Source: Topomyia yanbarensis
Taxonomy: Eukaryota > Arthropoda > Insecta > Diptera > Culicidae
Direction: 5' to 3'
NCBI RefSeq assembly: GCF_030247195.1
Contig: NC_080671.1
Span: 108,301,845 to 108,365,844, forward strand
Length of the DNA stretch: 64,000 nt
Shown: positions 21,741 to 33,110 of the stretch, piece by piece
Layout of the letters: each line of letters opens with the position of its first letter
Position numbering within the stretch: the first letter of the stretch is position 1
Translations under genes and position numbers: made by a program
Notes under the pieces: generated by a model
The model's input: only the letters and a program-made list of their open reading frames with translations
Told to the model about the DNA's origin: nothing
The model's database searches: none

Positions 21741-22472
21741 CATAATTTCATTTGCTTAACACATACCATTTTGATCTGTTTTCCCCGTTGGGGACCACCG
21801 TAGTCTTAAATAAGGTATTGGCACATACTTCAAACCCCCAAAATATGAAATATTTGTGCAAAGATATGTATTTTGAACGTTCCAGTTGTATTTCTGAGTT
21901 AGTTAGTCAGATGGTGAGTTAGTTGGATAGAAGAGTAAACGTAGGGGGTACTATAAAAACAAATTGAACCAATAGATGACCCTTCATATGTCTAAAATTA
22001 TCGCCGAAGATGTAAAAATGACAGAATAAAATATAGCATAGTGCAGAATGAAAGGTTTTTGGGAAAATTGTGTGTTTTCCTCCTATATTTATATGCATTA
22101 ATTAAGGTTGCTATTAGAATAGGGTTAATTTTTAAAAATCTTGATTTGTTTCATAAAAAATCAAGTTTTTTGCCATGAAAATTATAAAATACATTCGTAA
22201 ACTGGAAAATGTGTTTTTGAAAAATGCACTTATTTTAATATTTATAATTTTCTTTCCCCACGTAGACAAGTCAGTTGGGTACAAGTCCTCCTTGCAATGC
22301 AATATATTCCTATTAGGGAAAGAAAGTTTCTCCTAACTCAATTTCGCCATGTACATTTTATCAGTGTATTGCTCTATTTTAGCTCTTTATTTATTGATCA
22401 TATTATTGTAAATCTTGCCTATTTTCAGTTATAGACGAACTTCGCCTCCGAATCGCTCAGCTGCGAATGAAA
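21741..22472. other. No recognisable feature
   Basis: AT-rich sequence without long ORFs or matched repeats. Confidence 0.4.
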
Positions 22473-22648
22473 CTTTTTTTGTATTTTGATTATAGATATT
22501 TAAATCTTATGGTCATTCTCCTCTCTTTTCGGGTTAGAAAAATCTCTTTGAAAAAATCTCTAACTCTATTTGCGGGGTTGGGAATCGAACCCAGGTGGGC
22601 TCCCGTACAAGGCAATCGATTTACCAATTACGTTAAGACCGCCCTCCC
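22473..22648 (-). mobile_element. tRNA-derived SINE, copy 2
   Basis: Reverse orientation. The B box on the minus strand is at 22591-22581 (GGTTCGATTCC). The head shares GGTAAATCGATTGCCTTGTAC with the copy at 125-292 and the body shares ATTTTTCTAA. The A-rich tail is the T-run at 22474-22480. No clear TSD was found, so its edges are approximate. Confidence 0.8.
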
Positions 22649-23562
22649 TTCTGATTCTATACTTCAAAATCTAGCTGATGGTTGGAACAAGCATCGATTT
22701 CCTTCCACCGATCATCGTTGCTTACTCAAAGCTGTACCTGCTCTGGCAACCCGAAGGAAAAACTCGTGTATCTTACTAGTACGAGACGGAATCTATTTTC
22801 TTGTTTCCCTCGACGACGCCTTTTGGTTTTCTTTTTCTCCGCCGATAGCATCGTGCTGTGCCTCCCAGTTTGAATGAAGTACACTTTCATGTAACTGCTA
22901 GATTTTGCAATTTTTAGCAGACAAAGATTGAAAGAAACACTTCTCCAACTAAAGCCGGACCCACCTAGAAACTGGAAACATGAATCATTAAAAAGCGGTA
23001 CCCCTAGTGATTGGTTTTGAAAAGTTTCATTTGCAGTTTTTTTTAAAAAGAAGAACTTTTTCTGTTAACCTTTAAACAGAAAAAGTACCACTTTATAAAT
23101 AAACTTTTTTCGCAAGGTCAATCATTTGAAAATTTGCTGAAAACTTTCGATCTGGCAAAGAATTTGGTGATATGAACGAAAAATCTGTATATCCAACCTA
23201 AGTTACAATTGAAATTTTATAGTACAATCTATGTTTTATTAGTCGAATATAAAAATGTTATTCCAATTTTTATTAGTGAATAGACTCGAAAGTGTACAAG
23301 CAAAACTGCCTGCAAAACACATTTTACCATTCATTGTGGCAAACAAACTTCGCGTGATCTTTTTGGCCAGATTTGACAAACTGACACTATAGCCCGAATG
23401 TATACCAGTGTAAACATTACAGCGGGTGGATTTTATCAAACGCACATTTACCCACCCAATTGTCTCACAATTTCGTCCAAATTGTGCATTTGTCAAGCGA
23501 ATGTTGAAGAAGACAGACCCTGTAAATTTGATAGATATTGGCACAAACTTGTCACAGACGTT
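22649..23562. other. No gene called
   Basis: 22650-22880 contains a short GC-richer ORF in two frames without motifs. 22900-23560 is AT-rich and holds a minus-strand ORF (23239-23544) with no recognised family. Confidence 0.35.
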
Positions 23563-24227
23563 GAACAGAACTGTGTAAGGTGTAACAGATTTTGAAGAAA
23601 GCTCATATATTTATCAGAAACTCGATCAACCATGCCCAGTGGTTTCGAAAAATCTCTTACATTTTTCGAAGCTCCACTGCGGCATGCTGACCAGGGCTTT
23701 AACCGGCTACTGCAAACTCAATTATCACATGGCAACTATTCAGCGCGCTGAGCTTTTTTCATGTGATCTTTGTGAATCCGACTACGGAACCTCATATCAT
23801 CTGATATGCAACTGTCCAGCGGTAGCGCAATTGAGATTTCGAGTCTTCAGCCGTCCTTATATAGAAGAAACCATGTTTGGACGACTGAAACTCAGAGACA
23901 TACTAAAGTTTCTTATCCAATGTGGTAAAGAGCTTTAGGCTTATTCGCAGGCAAGTTGAACTACTTGTGAGTTTAACTTACCTGTTGTTTATTTTTGTTT
24001 TGTGCTGTTATTTTTCCCACCCTTCCAATTCTACTTCCCCACACCTCCTTGTCCTTTCCTTCCGCTCAGGGAATGATGAAAACACACGGCAAGGCACAAA
24101 TCCCCGACTATGTACGGGGAACGTGCCATTTGAGCCAATATATTCTGATTCATTTTTCCTGAACAGAACTGTGTAAGGTGTAACAGATTTTGAAGAAAGC
24201 TCATATATTTATCAGAAACTCGATCAA
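23563..24227 (+). mobile_element. 5'-truncated Loa-type non-LTR tail with a 67 bp flanking direct repeat
   Basis: A perfect 67 bp direct repeat (23563-23629 and 24161-24227, beginning GAACAGAACTGTGTAAGG) brackets a 531 bp insert. The insert encodes the last ~85 residues of a non-LTR ORF2 (23674-23938), including LTGYCKLNYH and a zinc-binding-like C..C...H..C pattern (CDLCESDYGTSYHLICNC), then a ~220 bp 3' untranslated part. The same terminus occurs, degraded, at 32641-32775. The structure fits target-primed insertion of a truncated copy with an unusually long TSD. Confidence 0.7.
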
Positions 24228-25285
24228 ATAGTTTTTTTTTGTATGAAAGCCTTCCTTTTGTTTCTATAGCATTTCTCTTACGTCAAACCGTGTTCAGTGG
24301 TAAGGCCCAATTTCATAGTTCCGGATTCTACCATGACAGTCAGTAGTTTACAGTCTTTCTTTGTTCTAGCAACTATACTCGCAATCAATCGTACGACTAC
24401 TCACAATCAGTACGGTGTATTTCGACTGATTTTCACGGATCGTCGTGAAAACCCACCACTCACAAGACTACAACCCGAACCACTTTACGTTGTTCCGCAA
24501 GTTCGACGCTGCTGAACGCTCAGAAAACCTGTTGGCAATGGCGCGCTTGACCTCTGTAATTAAAAATCAATCATCGGCTTTTAGAGGTGAATTGATTGCT
24601 CCGTCTCTCCGTCTCTCGTCTCACCGTAAACCGTTCGGGGCGGTTCATATTTTTTTTTCTTTCTTGGTTATTCTCGGCTGCTGCCATTCGGGGATGTAAC
24701 ACAAAAGAAGCAACAAAAAAATGCAAATCACTGCAATTAGACGAAGCAGCAGCAAGCACTTCGTTCGTCGTTCGCTGTTGTAAGTGTCTGTGTTTTAGCG
24801 GAGAAGAGTTCGTTCGACGATTGGAACTGGAAATGAAATCGAATGTATCCCACAGTCGCAGCTCAGTCGGAATCAGGTTCAGGAAGGCGATTCCAAGATT
24901 TCGTTCGATTTCTTTCGGTCGACTATCGACCACCACTCGTTTTCCGGTCTCGATAGCGATAACATCGCCGCCGGGAATGATGTGGATTGGTCTTCAGGTG
25001 GCGTGCTTCGAGGGGTCTCGTTTGAAAATGGATTCAAATTATAGGTTCAGGGAATGGAAATGGTGCAGCGAAGCTTGTGTTCATTTGTTGCGCTGATGTG
25101 GTGTAATTGGAGACATATAACGTTAGTGTAATGTTTTCTTTGAATGCTTTTCAAGCGAACGCTAATTAATGTATTAAAATCAGTGAATATACGTGAAAGG
25201 CTCGTGCTTGCGAATTGTGCTATTGCTATTGCACGTCTTATATCCGACCTCATAACTCGCGTTATTTGTTCTGTCACGGTCAATA
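24228..25285. other. Partly GC-rich unique region, no gene called
   Basis: 24560-25090 has mixed-frame ORFs on both strands and TCG/TTCG-rich patches (24745-24780, 24920-24960). These resemble untranslated or regulatory DNA more than coding exons. GTTGTAAGTGTCTG near 24776 is a donor-like motif, without a confirmed partner. Confidence 0.35.
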
Positions 25286-25379
25286 TGACTGTTGATAAGA
25301 AATGTGTCAATTGTTAGGCATATTAGCCGCATAATGAACCATACACTTATGATAATTTCAAAAGGGTTGTATCACACTG

Positions 25380-25870
25380 TGAAAGAAACGGGTTCTAAAT
25401 GCCCACCATATAATTTGGGGCGGCTCACAAGAGGTACCGAGCTGATGGAATACTTCAGCAGTATAAATCTACATAAACTCGATAGAGGTAATTATGCAAC
25501 ATTTGCACAATCTGGCAGAAAAGAGGTGTTAGATGTATTTCTGTGCTCTGACAGTACTGCGCACGAGTTGGCAAACTGACTCATCCGAACGAGTTCGAAC
25601 TGTCGCTATTCGATCATTGTGGATCATTTAAAGGTCTCGCTTGATATCGTTACATATTGTAATCCCAAGTCAACGAACTGAGAACTCTGCGAATATGTCT
25701 TGTAGTAAAATCTAGCTTACTGGATTTTCCAACGAATGATGCTCTAATTGACTTGGAGGCGGTCATGGATAAAAAAAACTCTATCATAGTAGCAGAATAC
25801 AAAAGGCTTCTAGAGGAACTTCTTGGTGAAATGCGAAAATTTCTAGTCTTAAAAAGCTATGTGCATATTT
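25380..25870 (+). pseudogene. Loa-type non-LTR ORF2, endonuclease-end relic (5' piece of a split element)
   Basis: The frame at 25420-25579 reads RGTELMEYFSSINLHKLDRG, then ATFAQSGRKEVLDVFLCSD. This is the style of the C-terminal half of the apurinic-type endonuclease of Loa-related elements. A diverged SDH-like block follows after a stop and a frame change. Further decayed sequence runs to the R1 insertion at 25871. The downstream part of the same ORF resumes at 32343. It is non-functional, with many stops. Confidence 0.6.
25860..25870. repeat. Left target-site duplication of the R1-clade insertion
   Basis: TGTGCATATTT is identical to 32332-32342. Together the pair defines the insertion boundaries inside the Loa relic. 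Confidence 0.8.
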
Positions 25871-26349
25871 ACTTTTTTTACAATGGAGAAGACATTTACG
25901 TACTAACCCAGTACACGTGCTATAGGTAGGTGTCCAATCTACCTCACGGGGTGTACTGGGGGCGAGTCGGGCTCAACCAGGGGGCCATACCGACTAAACT
26001 CCATTGGACTCCGCCATCTGTCCCCAGGAACTACCTTTCGGAATTACTTCTGGGGGGATGGCCGTACTTAACGTACGCGCTCACTCGTGCCTGACATTCG
26101 CACTCACTCACGCCCTACATTCCTCTGCCACGCCTCGAGGTGTCAGTAGCGATAGGTACCGGCAATATACTCTACGTTACGACCCTCCCATCTCGGCATG
26201 GGCAGACCGTACCTCCGTCTATCATCCACCTATTCACTCGCTCTATCGCCATGCATCGACGTGGCTATCGCGGTTGCTACCGCTGTGCTACTCTTGCCTC
26301 AGCATGAGCAAACCATTCATTCATTTCTCCGCACATAACCCATTCCGCT

Positions 26350-27138
26350 CTAGCTAACCAAACCCGAATTAGTCATACTCCTCGCCTGCTGCTCGGCGCA
26401 CCATGTTCTCTGCAACCTGCAGGCAATCTGAGTGGTAGCAGTCGAAACTGCGTTCCACTTCTCCACCGCTTGGCACATCCCCTGTACAAGGGTATCAGGG
26501 GTTGTGTCTCGAGCAAACGAAAAGTCCATAATACCCCCATGCTCATGGGGCTTGACATGGGTGTTTGAAATGGGTTCAACCCATGAAAACACCATTACCA
26601 TGGTCCGGTAGATCCCACATAAAACACCATATGTTAGACCAACATTGTTGGTGTATTTATGGGTTACTGAGACCATTGTATGGTATCTTGATGGTTGGAA
26701 ATTTTGGCACGGACCATGTTTAAGGTCTTTTCAAGGGGCTGTGTGGTGTTTGAACCCATGAGTATTTGCTCAGGGTCCCACCCGCAGACGTCTACCATAG
26801 CTCCTCTTTTGACGTCGAAGCGGGGACATACGAACAGTATGTGCTCCGCAGTTTCGTCAACACCTGGGCAGTCTGGGCAGACTGGGGCCTCAGCGTGCCC
26901 AAACCTGTGGAGGTACTGTCGGAAACAGCCATGGCCTGACAGGAATTGTGTCAGATGGAAATGAACTTCCCCATGGGGTCTTCCCACCCAGCTCGATATG
27001 TTAGGTATCAGCCGGTGGGTCCACCTACCTCTCGAGGAGTTATCCCATTCGCGCTGCCATCTGGCGACCGAGGTCACCCTGGCACGCTCACGGACTCCCC
27101 TACTGCCACGCAATTCAAAACAATCTTCGTCCTTCCGG
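26350..27138 (-). pseudogene. R1-clade ORF2, C-terminal part
   Basis: This is the continuation of ORF2 beyond the hAT-like insertion. It contains GHGCFRQYLHRFGH and then CPDCPGVDETAEHILFVCPRF, the C-terminal zinc-binding region of R1-clade ORF2, ending at TGA/TAA-type stops near 26664. After a frame change a further block (AVEKWNAVSTATTQ, then CAEQQA) in the 26350-26676 ORF looks like the usual extreme C-terminus. The real end is therefore near 26370 and the stop at 26664 is probably a lesion or frame artefact. Confidence 0.7.
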
Positions 27139-27146
27139 ATGACCAG

Positions 27147-27977
27147 TAGAGTGGGACATGGTTATATGAAAAAAATAAAATTTGGCTCCGAGTAACTTTT
27201 TGGGTCCCATTTAGCTCCCAGAACAACTCTGCAAATTTTTAACTCGATCGGTGAAACTATATTTTTGCGCCCACGGTTTAAAGTTTACATGGAATTTTGT
27301 ACGGGAAAATTGTCTTTTGCAAATTAATTCTTCCAAGAGTCGCCCGTTATCTCCTAAAAATAAACAGATGTCTGATTTTTTTTTAAGTAATTTGTCAAGG
27401 AAACAAAGTCTAGAAGACTGCAAAACGATCTAATGATTATGGAAAAAGTTATTACGCAAAAACCGATTGATGCCCTGAAGATTGATGAAAATTTCACTTT
27501 TCATAGCATCACTGCTTCTGACGGTTTTATTATATACAAAATTTTTGACTTTCTTTTATTATGTACAAAAGAAGCCTCAATTTAAGATTAAAACAAAATT
27601 GCGTATAATTGGACAACCAACAGCAGTGGTGCTAGAAAAAATGAATATTTTTTCAATCGTCAGAACATCAATTGGTTTTTGCTTAATAACTTTTTCCACA
27701 AGCATCAGATCGTTTCGTGGTTTTCGAGACTTTTTTTCTTTGTTAAATTTCCTATACAAACCACATAACGATTTATTTTTAGGAAGTAATGGGCGACTCT
27801 TGGAGGAATTATTTTGTAAAAGTTAACTTTCCCATACAAAATCCCATGTAAACTTTAAACAGTGGGCGCAAAAATATAGTTTCAGCGATCGAGCTAAGAA
27901 TTTGCACAGCTGTTCTAGGACCCAAATGGTACCTAAAAAGTTGCTCGGAGCTGGAATCTATTTTTTGTCCCACCCTA
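27147..27977. mobile_element. Palindromic hAT-like element inserted in R1 ORF2
   Basis: The 8 bp TSD ATGACCAG lies at 27139-27146 and 27978-27985. The ends are TAGAGTGGGAC and, inward from the right, TAGGGTGGGAC; an initial TAGRG fits hAT. The whole 831 bp is an imperfect palindrome with arms of several hundred bp, for example TTTTTGCGCCCACGG-type blocks at 27263 and inverted at 27862. No transposase is encoded. Removing one TSD and the insert would rejoin the R1 reading frame cleanly. Confidence 0.9.
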
Positions 27978-27985
27978 ATGACCAG

Positions 27986-30407
27986 CCCGACTGGCATCAT
28001 ACCCGCTATCACGCAGGATGCAGCGTGTGATACCGTGCGGTAGGCAGATATCACTCTGAGACACATCAAGCGGTAGGTGCTCTCCAATTTGCGACGGTAA
28101 CTAGTTACTTCCAGTACCCTCACCCAGGACGGTCCACCGTACTTAAGGATAGATACGGCGACACCTGCCAGTAACCTAAGTCTACTGACGCACACTTTGG
28201 AGCTGTTGGACATCATCCTCTATAATGCCGCAACAGCCGTCGAAGCCTTCTTGCACGCATAGTCGACATGGCTGCCGAAGGTCAGCTTGTCGTCTATGAT
28301 GGCCCCAAGAATCTTCAGACTCCGCTTTGTAGTTATCTCGACTTCTGCCGCTTAGATAACTGCTTGTTGTACCGATTTACGGTTATTAACAACAACCACC
28401 TCCATCTTGTGATGGGCGAGCTCTAGGTCTCTCGCGCTCATCCATTCCGCCACTATGCTTATCGCGTGTGCCGCCGTTAGTTCTACCTCGGGGATTGACT
28501 CCCCGTAGACCGCCAGGGTGACATCATCGACGAAACCGACGATTTTCACACCCGGAGGGAACTTTAGTCCCAGAACCCCGTCATACATAAGGTTCCATAA
28601 TACCGGGCCCAGGATTGAACCTTGCGGGACTCCTGCGGTAATAGGAACACTTCTCTGACCGGCATCGGTCTCGTATAATAGTACACGGTTCTGGAAGTAG
28701 CTTTCCAAGATCCGGTAGACCAAGCCGGTGTAACGAGAGCGCGATGGCATCCCAGCTTGCGCAGTTGAATGCGTTCTTCACATCAAGTGTCACTAACGCA
28801 CAATATCGAATACCTCGCCTTTTCTGTTGGATCGCTATCTCGGCAGTCCTTACCACTGAGTTGATAGCGTCCACCGTGGACTTTCCCTTTCGAAACCCGA
28901 ACTGATTACTTGACAGGCCCTCCGTACCTTCTGCGTATGGAGTTAGCCTGTTGAGGATAATCCTCTCAAGCCATTTGCCTGTCGTGTCAATCAGACAGAT
29001 TGGTCTGTACGCCGATGGGTCGCCAAGCGGTTTCCCGGCCTTCGGCAACAGTACCATCTTCTGCCTTTTCCATCTATCCGGAAAACGGCACTCGTTAAGG
29101 CATCTCTGCATAGCCAACCTGAACATGCTCGGGTTCGCCATGATTGCTGTCTTGAGAGCGCTGTTTGGAACTCCATCAGGCCCTGGAGCTTTGTTCGCCG
29201 CTAGAGAATTAGCTACTGCAAGTAACTCTTCATTCGTCACCGTGTCGTCTGTACACACCGTGCCTTGCGGCTCCGGGGGCTAGGGACTTATGACTCGGGA
29301 CGGGAAGAGTACTTCGATAATTCTCGTCAACCGTTCTGGCGACCGTTCGGGGGGTGAGGAGCCCCCTTTGGTCTTTGCCATCACGATCCTGTAGGCCGCC
29401 CCACGGATTCACGTTGGCCTCCTCGCACAAATTGTCAAAACACGCCCTCTTGCTGCTCTTGATGGCCTTGTTAAGGGCCGATTTCGCAGCACGAAACACT
29501 TAACGGCGATCCACTGTAACCTCCGCAGTGCTCTAGCTTGTAGGCAAGCCGATCGTAGGGCTGCGATCTCTGCACTCCACCAATATACCGAACATCTGCC
29601 ATTTCTTGGCAGGGTTTTCTTCGGCATAGGGGCGTCGCACGCGCGTGATAGGACAGCTACCAGCGCATCCCCGCTTAGACTGTCGGTGTTGGCCTCCAGT
29701 CCCAGGGCCGCAGTGAAAACTTCGCTGTCGAAGTGATTGGTCTTCCAACTTCGTACCTGACAGGGATTACACGCCCTCGGATGCTGCACACCATAGTTGA
29801 TCCTGAAGCGTATTGCTAGGTGATCACTATGGGTGTAGCCCTCGTCTACCCTCCAGTCCATGTCTGGAACCAGACTCGGACTGGAAAACGTTACGTCAAT
29901 CCACGACTCGACCCCATTCCTACGGAATGTGCTAGCGGAACCATCATTGACTAGCACTGCGTCGAGTTTCGCAAGCGCGTCCTGAAGCACTTGGCCCCTA
30001 CTATTTGTACAGCGGCTGACCTACTCCACTGCACAAGCGTTGAGGTCACCCGCTATGACAAACAGCTTCCGACCCACCATGTCAGACGAAAGCCTATCGA
30101 TCATCTGGTTGAACTGTTCCATTGGCCACATAGGTGGGGCATAGCAGCTACAATAGAACACACCATTGATCTTGGCAATCGCGACACCCTCCGCAGAGGA
30201 CTGTACTACCTCCTGAACCGGGAACCGTCCCGTTGAACAGATTGCCGCCATGCTAGACCCGTCCGCCACCCAGTTGCCGTTATCGGCAGGGACGTTGTAC
30301 GGGTCGGATAGGAGGGCGACATCTGTCCTCGACTCCGATACCGACTGCCACAGCAGTTACTGGGCGGGTGCGCAGTGGTTAAGATTCAGCTGTGTGACGT
30401 ATACCAT
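27986..30407 (-). pseudogene. R1-clade ORF2: endonuclease and reverse transcriptase
   Basis: The ATG at 30407 overlaps the ORF1 end (stop 30388-30386). In order on the minus strand: endonuclease blocks (SDPYN near 30310; SCYAPP and IAGDLNA at 30180-30030; SWIDVTF and THSDHLAIRF at 29910-29810). Then a linker, and RT with NKAPGPDG, KWLERIILNRL, QFGFRKGKSTVDA, LVTLDVKNAFN, GVPQGSILGP and the catalytic FVDD (near 28530), followed by the thumb region to 27986. A single polypeptide would normally cut the target and copy the RNA. Stops and frame changes lie near 30360, 30020, 29490, 29280, 28740 and 28350, so it is dead. The RT motif set and the C-terminal zinc motif place it in the R1 clade. Confidence 0.85.
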
Positions 30408-31890
30408 TGCTTCCTCTTGCTAGCCTCCTCGAAGGGACACGCAGGTCCGCCCATAACATGGTTGCGGCCCATCTTCCTACTAGCGCAGATAAGACGCTTG
30501 GGTGCCCTCTGGCATTTCAGCGCCTTGTGTCCCTCCTCGCCGCAGCGACGACACAACCTGCTCCTGTCTGGGCCCTTACAGTCGTATGACTTGTGGCCTG
30601 GCTCCAGACATTTAAAACATCGGTCCACTGAAGGCGGCTGGGGTATGCTAACTGGGCATACTGACCATCCGATCTTCAACTTCCCTTTATCGGTTACTTT
30701 TTTGGCTTCTGCGACCGGTAACTTGAAGTAAGCTACCTACGTGCCAAGCATCCGCTCCCTGATACGTACAGAGGTTTGATCAATCTCGACGCCGCACTGC
30801 TCCTTAACCGCCGAGACGACGTCCTCTGCGTTTGTGATCTCGTCCAGTTGCTTACACTGGAGAGTCACTTCCGCTCCCAACGACCTCACCTGAGCGCCGT
30901 TTTCCCGTTTCCTATACGTCACTCCGCTAGATTGTGCACCACGCTTCAGCACCAAGATCATTTCGCCATCTTTGGTGCGTCTGACGCTTCGCATATCCTG
31001 TCCTAAATTCGAGAGGCTTACGGCCGCCCGCATCGAATTTAGGATCTCAGCGTAGCTATCCTCGTTGTTTTTCACCAGCAGGGCCTCTCCTCTGTCTCTC
31101 GCCTTCTTTTTCTTCGCGGGTCGAGGTGCGTTCGACTTCCGCTTCCTACTGACCACCTGCCATTCACCATCTTCTGCCGATGGCGCCGGCTGACTGGTGC
31201 CAGGTTGCTCCACATTTTGCGCCCGATTGGCGACTTTCGCCTTTTAGGCTGAGAAGTCGTCTTCTCGGGTCGCCGCCCTGCGGGATCCTTCGCACCCGGA
31301 TGCGCGCCTTCCAAACGACGTTTGGCCTTATTGGTTGCACGTCGTTTGGCGTTGCTCCGCGCGCCTACACTAGGCCTAGGCCGCTTCGCAGTCTTACCCT
31401 CCATCAAGCGTTTGGTGGCCGATAAAGCGAAATCTATCGCCTCCTGCGCCATCGTCGCTCCGCCGTGGAAGGAGAAGGCCTCGGTTTGGATACCTCTATC
31501 GGCCTTCTCTCTTCCCGGCAACCTCTCCATGTAGGCTACTTGTTCTTGTCTTGCGACTCGAACAGCCTGGCGGAGCACCAGCAGGTTCTGTTTAAGCTCC
31601 TTGCTGATGTTGTTCTTCTCGTTTGTGAACTCGATAATACTATCCAGCTGCTTGACCACCTCCTGCATCGCGGGTAGTGGTCCGCCAAGCGTGCTGGTAG
31701 TATTATCTCCTACCACACCCATTGCTCCTTCGGTGCTGTTGTTTACAGTCATCTTCGCTCCATTGTCAGCCCCTGTCGGGGGAGACCTCGCCAGACCCCC
31801 TTTGGCAAAGGGGTTTAGCGCCGTAATTGTTTCCTCCTCCTCATTGCATACTTTTTTATTATTTCTAAAAAGACTCATATTCAATCCCAC
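30386..31890 (-). pseudogene. R1-clade ORF1 (gag-like RNA-binding protein)
   Basis: It starts at the ATG at 31890. The N-terminal part is low-complexity and basic (KRPRPS and KRRATNKAKRR clusters). There is a frame change near 31200. A conserved middle block follows (DSYAEILNSMRAAV, then RRTKDGEMILVLKRG), then a premature TAG at 30739-30737. The C-terminal CCHC knuckles CFKCLEPGHKSYDC and CRRCGEEGHKALKC continue in the same frame to 30386. ORF1 of this clade coats the element RNA. Length (~500 codons if unbroken) and knuckle layout are typical. Confidence 0.85.
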
Positions 31891-32331
31891 GAGTTGCGCG
31901 AGAAAATAGGTCCGCCACGCCAGAGCTCCGCATTAACGTGGTAAGAGACGCTTACTGTGGGGGGTGCCCAGGAACCCCACAGGCTCCGTTAACGATCGGG
32001 CATCTTATTCACCCTCTCCCCCCCCCAATCATTCATCCCTCGGCACGGGTCGTTTCACGCCTTGGAATTGGGGTTATCCCGTTTGGTGGGCCCATATCAC
32101 CGGAACGGGAGATCCGTAGCGCTATTGTATGCCGGCCACTACACGGCACCCCTTCCCTGTCAGCATACGACCATAGTCCCAACGAGTTGGCTACCCGAAC
32201 TTTCCTATGGCTACTCGTATTCCAGCCGGCGCCGCGGGGAGGTAGAGATAGGAGTTCCTGGGCAAGAGGCTAAGGACCACTGTGGCTAACCACCGGGTCT
32301 ATATTGCGCATTGCCCAGGCATTTGCCAGCC
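31891..32331 (-). other. R1-clade 5' untranslated leader
   Basis: GC-richer sequence between the 5' target duplication and the ORF1 start, with C-runs and no ORF of its own that fits ORF1. It ends exactly at the 11 bp TSD. Confidence 0.6.
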
Positions 32332-32342
32332 TGTGCATATTT
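32332..32342. repeat. Right target-site duplication of the R1-clade insertion
   Basis: TGTGCATATTT, identical to 25860-25870. Confidence 0.8.
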
Positions 32343-32589
32343 GTCTGACGAAGATGAAGTGCTCAATTGTCTTTATGACACACACTTTCCAGGCTGTACG
32401 GAGCCATCTCAGACGACAACCCCTGACTTCTTTCAGGGAGTTCTAATAGCATTCGCTCGTATAGTTATGACAACCGAATCGATCAAATGGGCACTTGAAA
32501 GTTTGGCTCAGTATAAGTCTACGAGTAATATGAATGAAGCACAAGATTCGCTCTTGGGTTGCATCCGCACTTACCAACGATGGACGTAG
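32343..32589 (+). pseudogene. Loa-type ORF2, start of the RT domain (3' piece of the split element)
   Basis: The frame reads SDEDEVLNCLYDTHFPGC, and later TESIKWALESLAQYKS. This is the linker and the first RT block of Loa-related non-LTR elements, where the KSPGPDG motif would follow; it stops before that motif. It continues the relic at 25380-25870, from which the R1 element separates it. About 60 bp of unrelated sequence then leads to the far C-terminus at 32641, so most of RT was deleted. Confidence 0.65.
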
Positions 32590-32640
32590 TTTTCAAACTT
32601 GTTTTTAAATAAAATTCGATGCATTTTTCTAAGCACAATT

Positions 32641-32775
32641 GCAGTAATTTAGACAGGGCACTGACTGGTCATTGCAAACTCAATTATCACGTGGATACTA
32701 TTCTGTGTGCTGAGTATTATTCGTGTGATCTTTGTCAATCTGATTACGGAACTTCGTATCATTTAATATGAAGAA
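32641..32775 (+). pseudogene. Loa-type ORF2 C-terminal fragment
   Basis: It matches 23674-23810 closely (ALTGHCKLNYH, then CDLCQSDYGTSYHL) and reaches an in-frame TGA. It is the internally deleted tail of the element described at 25380 and 32343, or a separate truncated copy. Confidence 0.6.
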
Positions 32776-33110
32776 AAGCAATTGCAGATTTTTGGTTATG
32801 CATCGCGAGCAGCACCTATTACTAGTTATTAGAACCTCAAACATCTTTATTCATTTCATAAGGTTCAATGTGATGTCTTGACAGTAAACTAAAATTACAC
32901 TGAGCACTAAAAATATAAAGTAACAAATCGTGTTCGTAATGTAGTTCGGAGTAAAACGTCCAATAGAAATAAAACATAAACAGGAGATTAATCCACGTAT
33001 CAAAATCGAAATAAAATATCACGATAAAGTGCATATAAATTACATATAAATTACAAAAATCGTGACTGAGATCCTGAAATGATAAACATAGATTACACTA
33101 CTCGTGACTA
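32776..33110. repeat. Tandem AATATCACGAT/TCGTGACT-type units, left side
   Basis: From about 33005, units containing AATATCACGATAAAGTG, AAATTACAAAAATCGTGACT and GAGATCCTGAAAT precede the dispersed-repeat insertion. The same units continue after it at 34007-34140. 32776-33000 holds nothing recognisable. Confidence 0.5.

Larger units (their letters stand above)
25871..32331 (-). mobile_element. R1-clade non-LTR retrotransposon, nearly full length, itself interrupted
   Basis: About 6.46 kb including an 831 bp later insertion, so about 5.6 kb of R1 sequence. On the minus strand it has a ~440 bp leader (32331-31891), ORF1 with CCHC knuckles, ORF2 with endonuclease, RT and a C-terminal zinc motif, a 3' part, and a short A7 tract at the 3' end (25872-25879). 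It is flanked by the 11 bp repeat TGTGCATATTT. Premature stops and frame changes show it is inactive, yet it is easily alignable, so moderately old. Confidence 0.85.

Noticed and set aside
23239..23544. Minus-strand 101-codon ORF as a gene
   Set aside because: No family, no splice or promoter context, and surrounded by AT-rich sequence with many stops.
26004..26357. 117-codon plus-strand ORF
   Set aside because: It lies antisense in the R1 element 3' region and has no recognised family.
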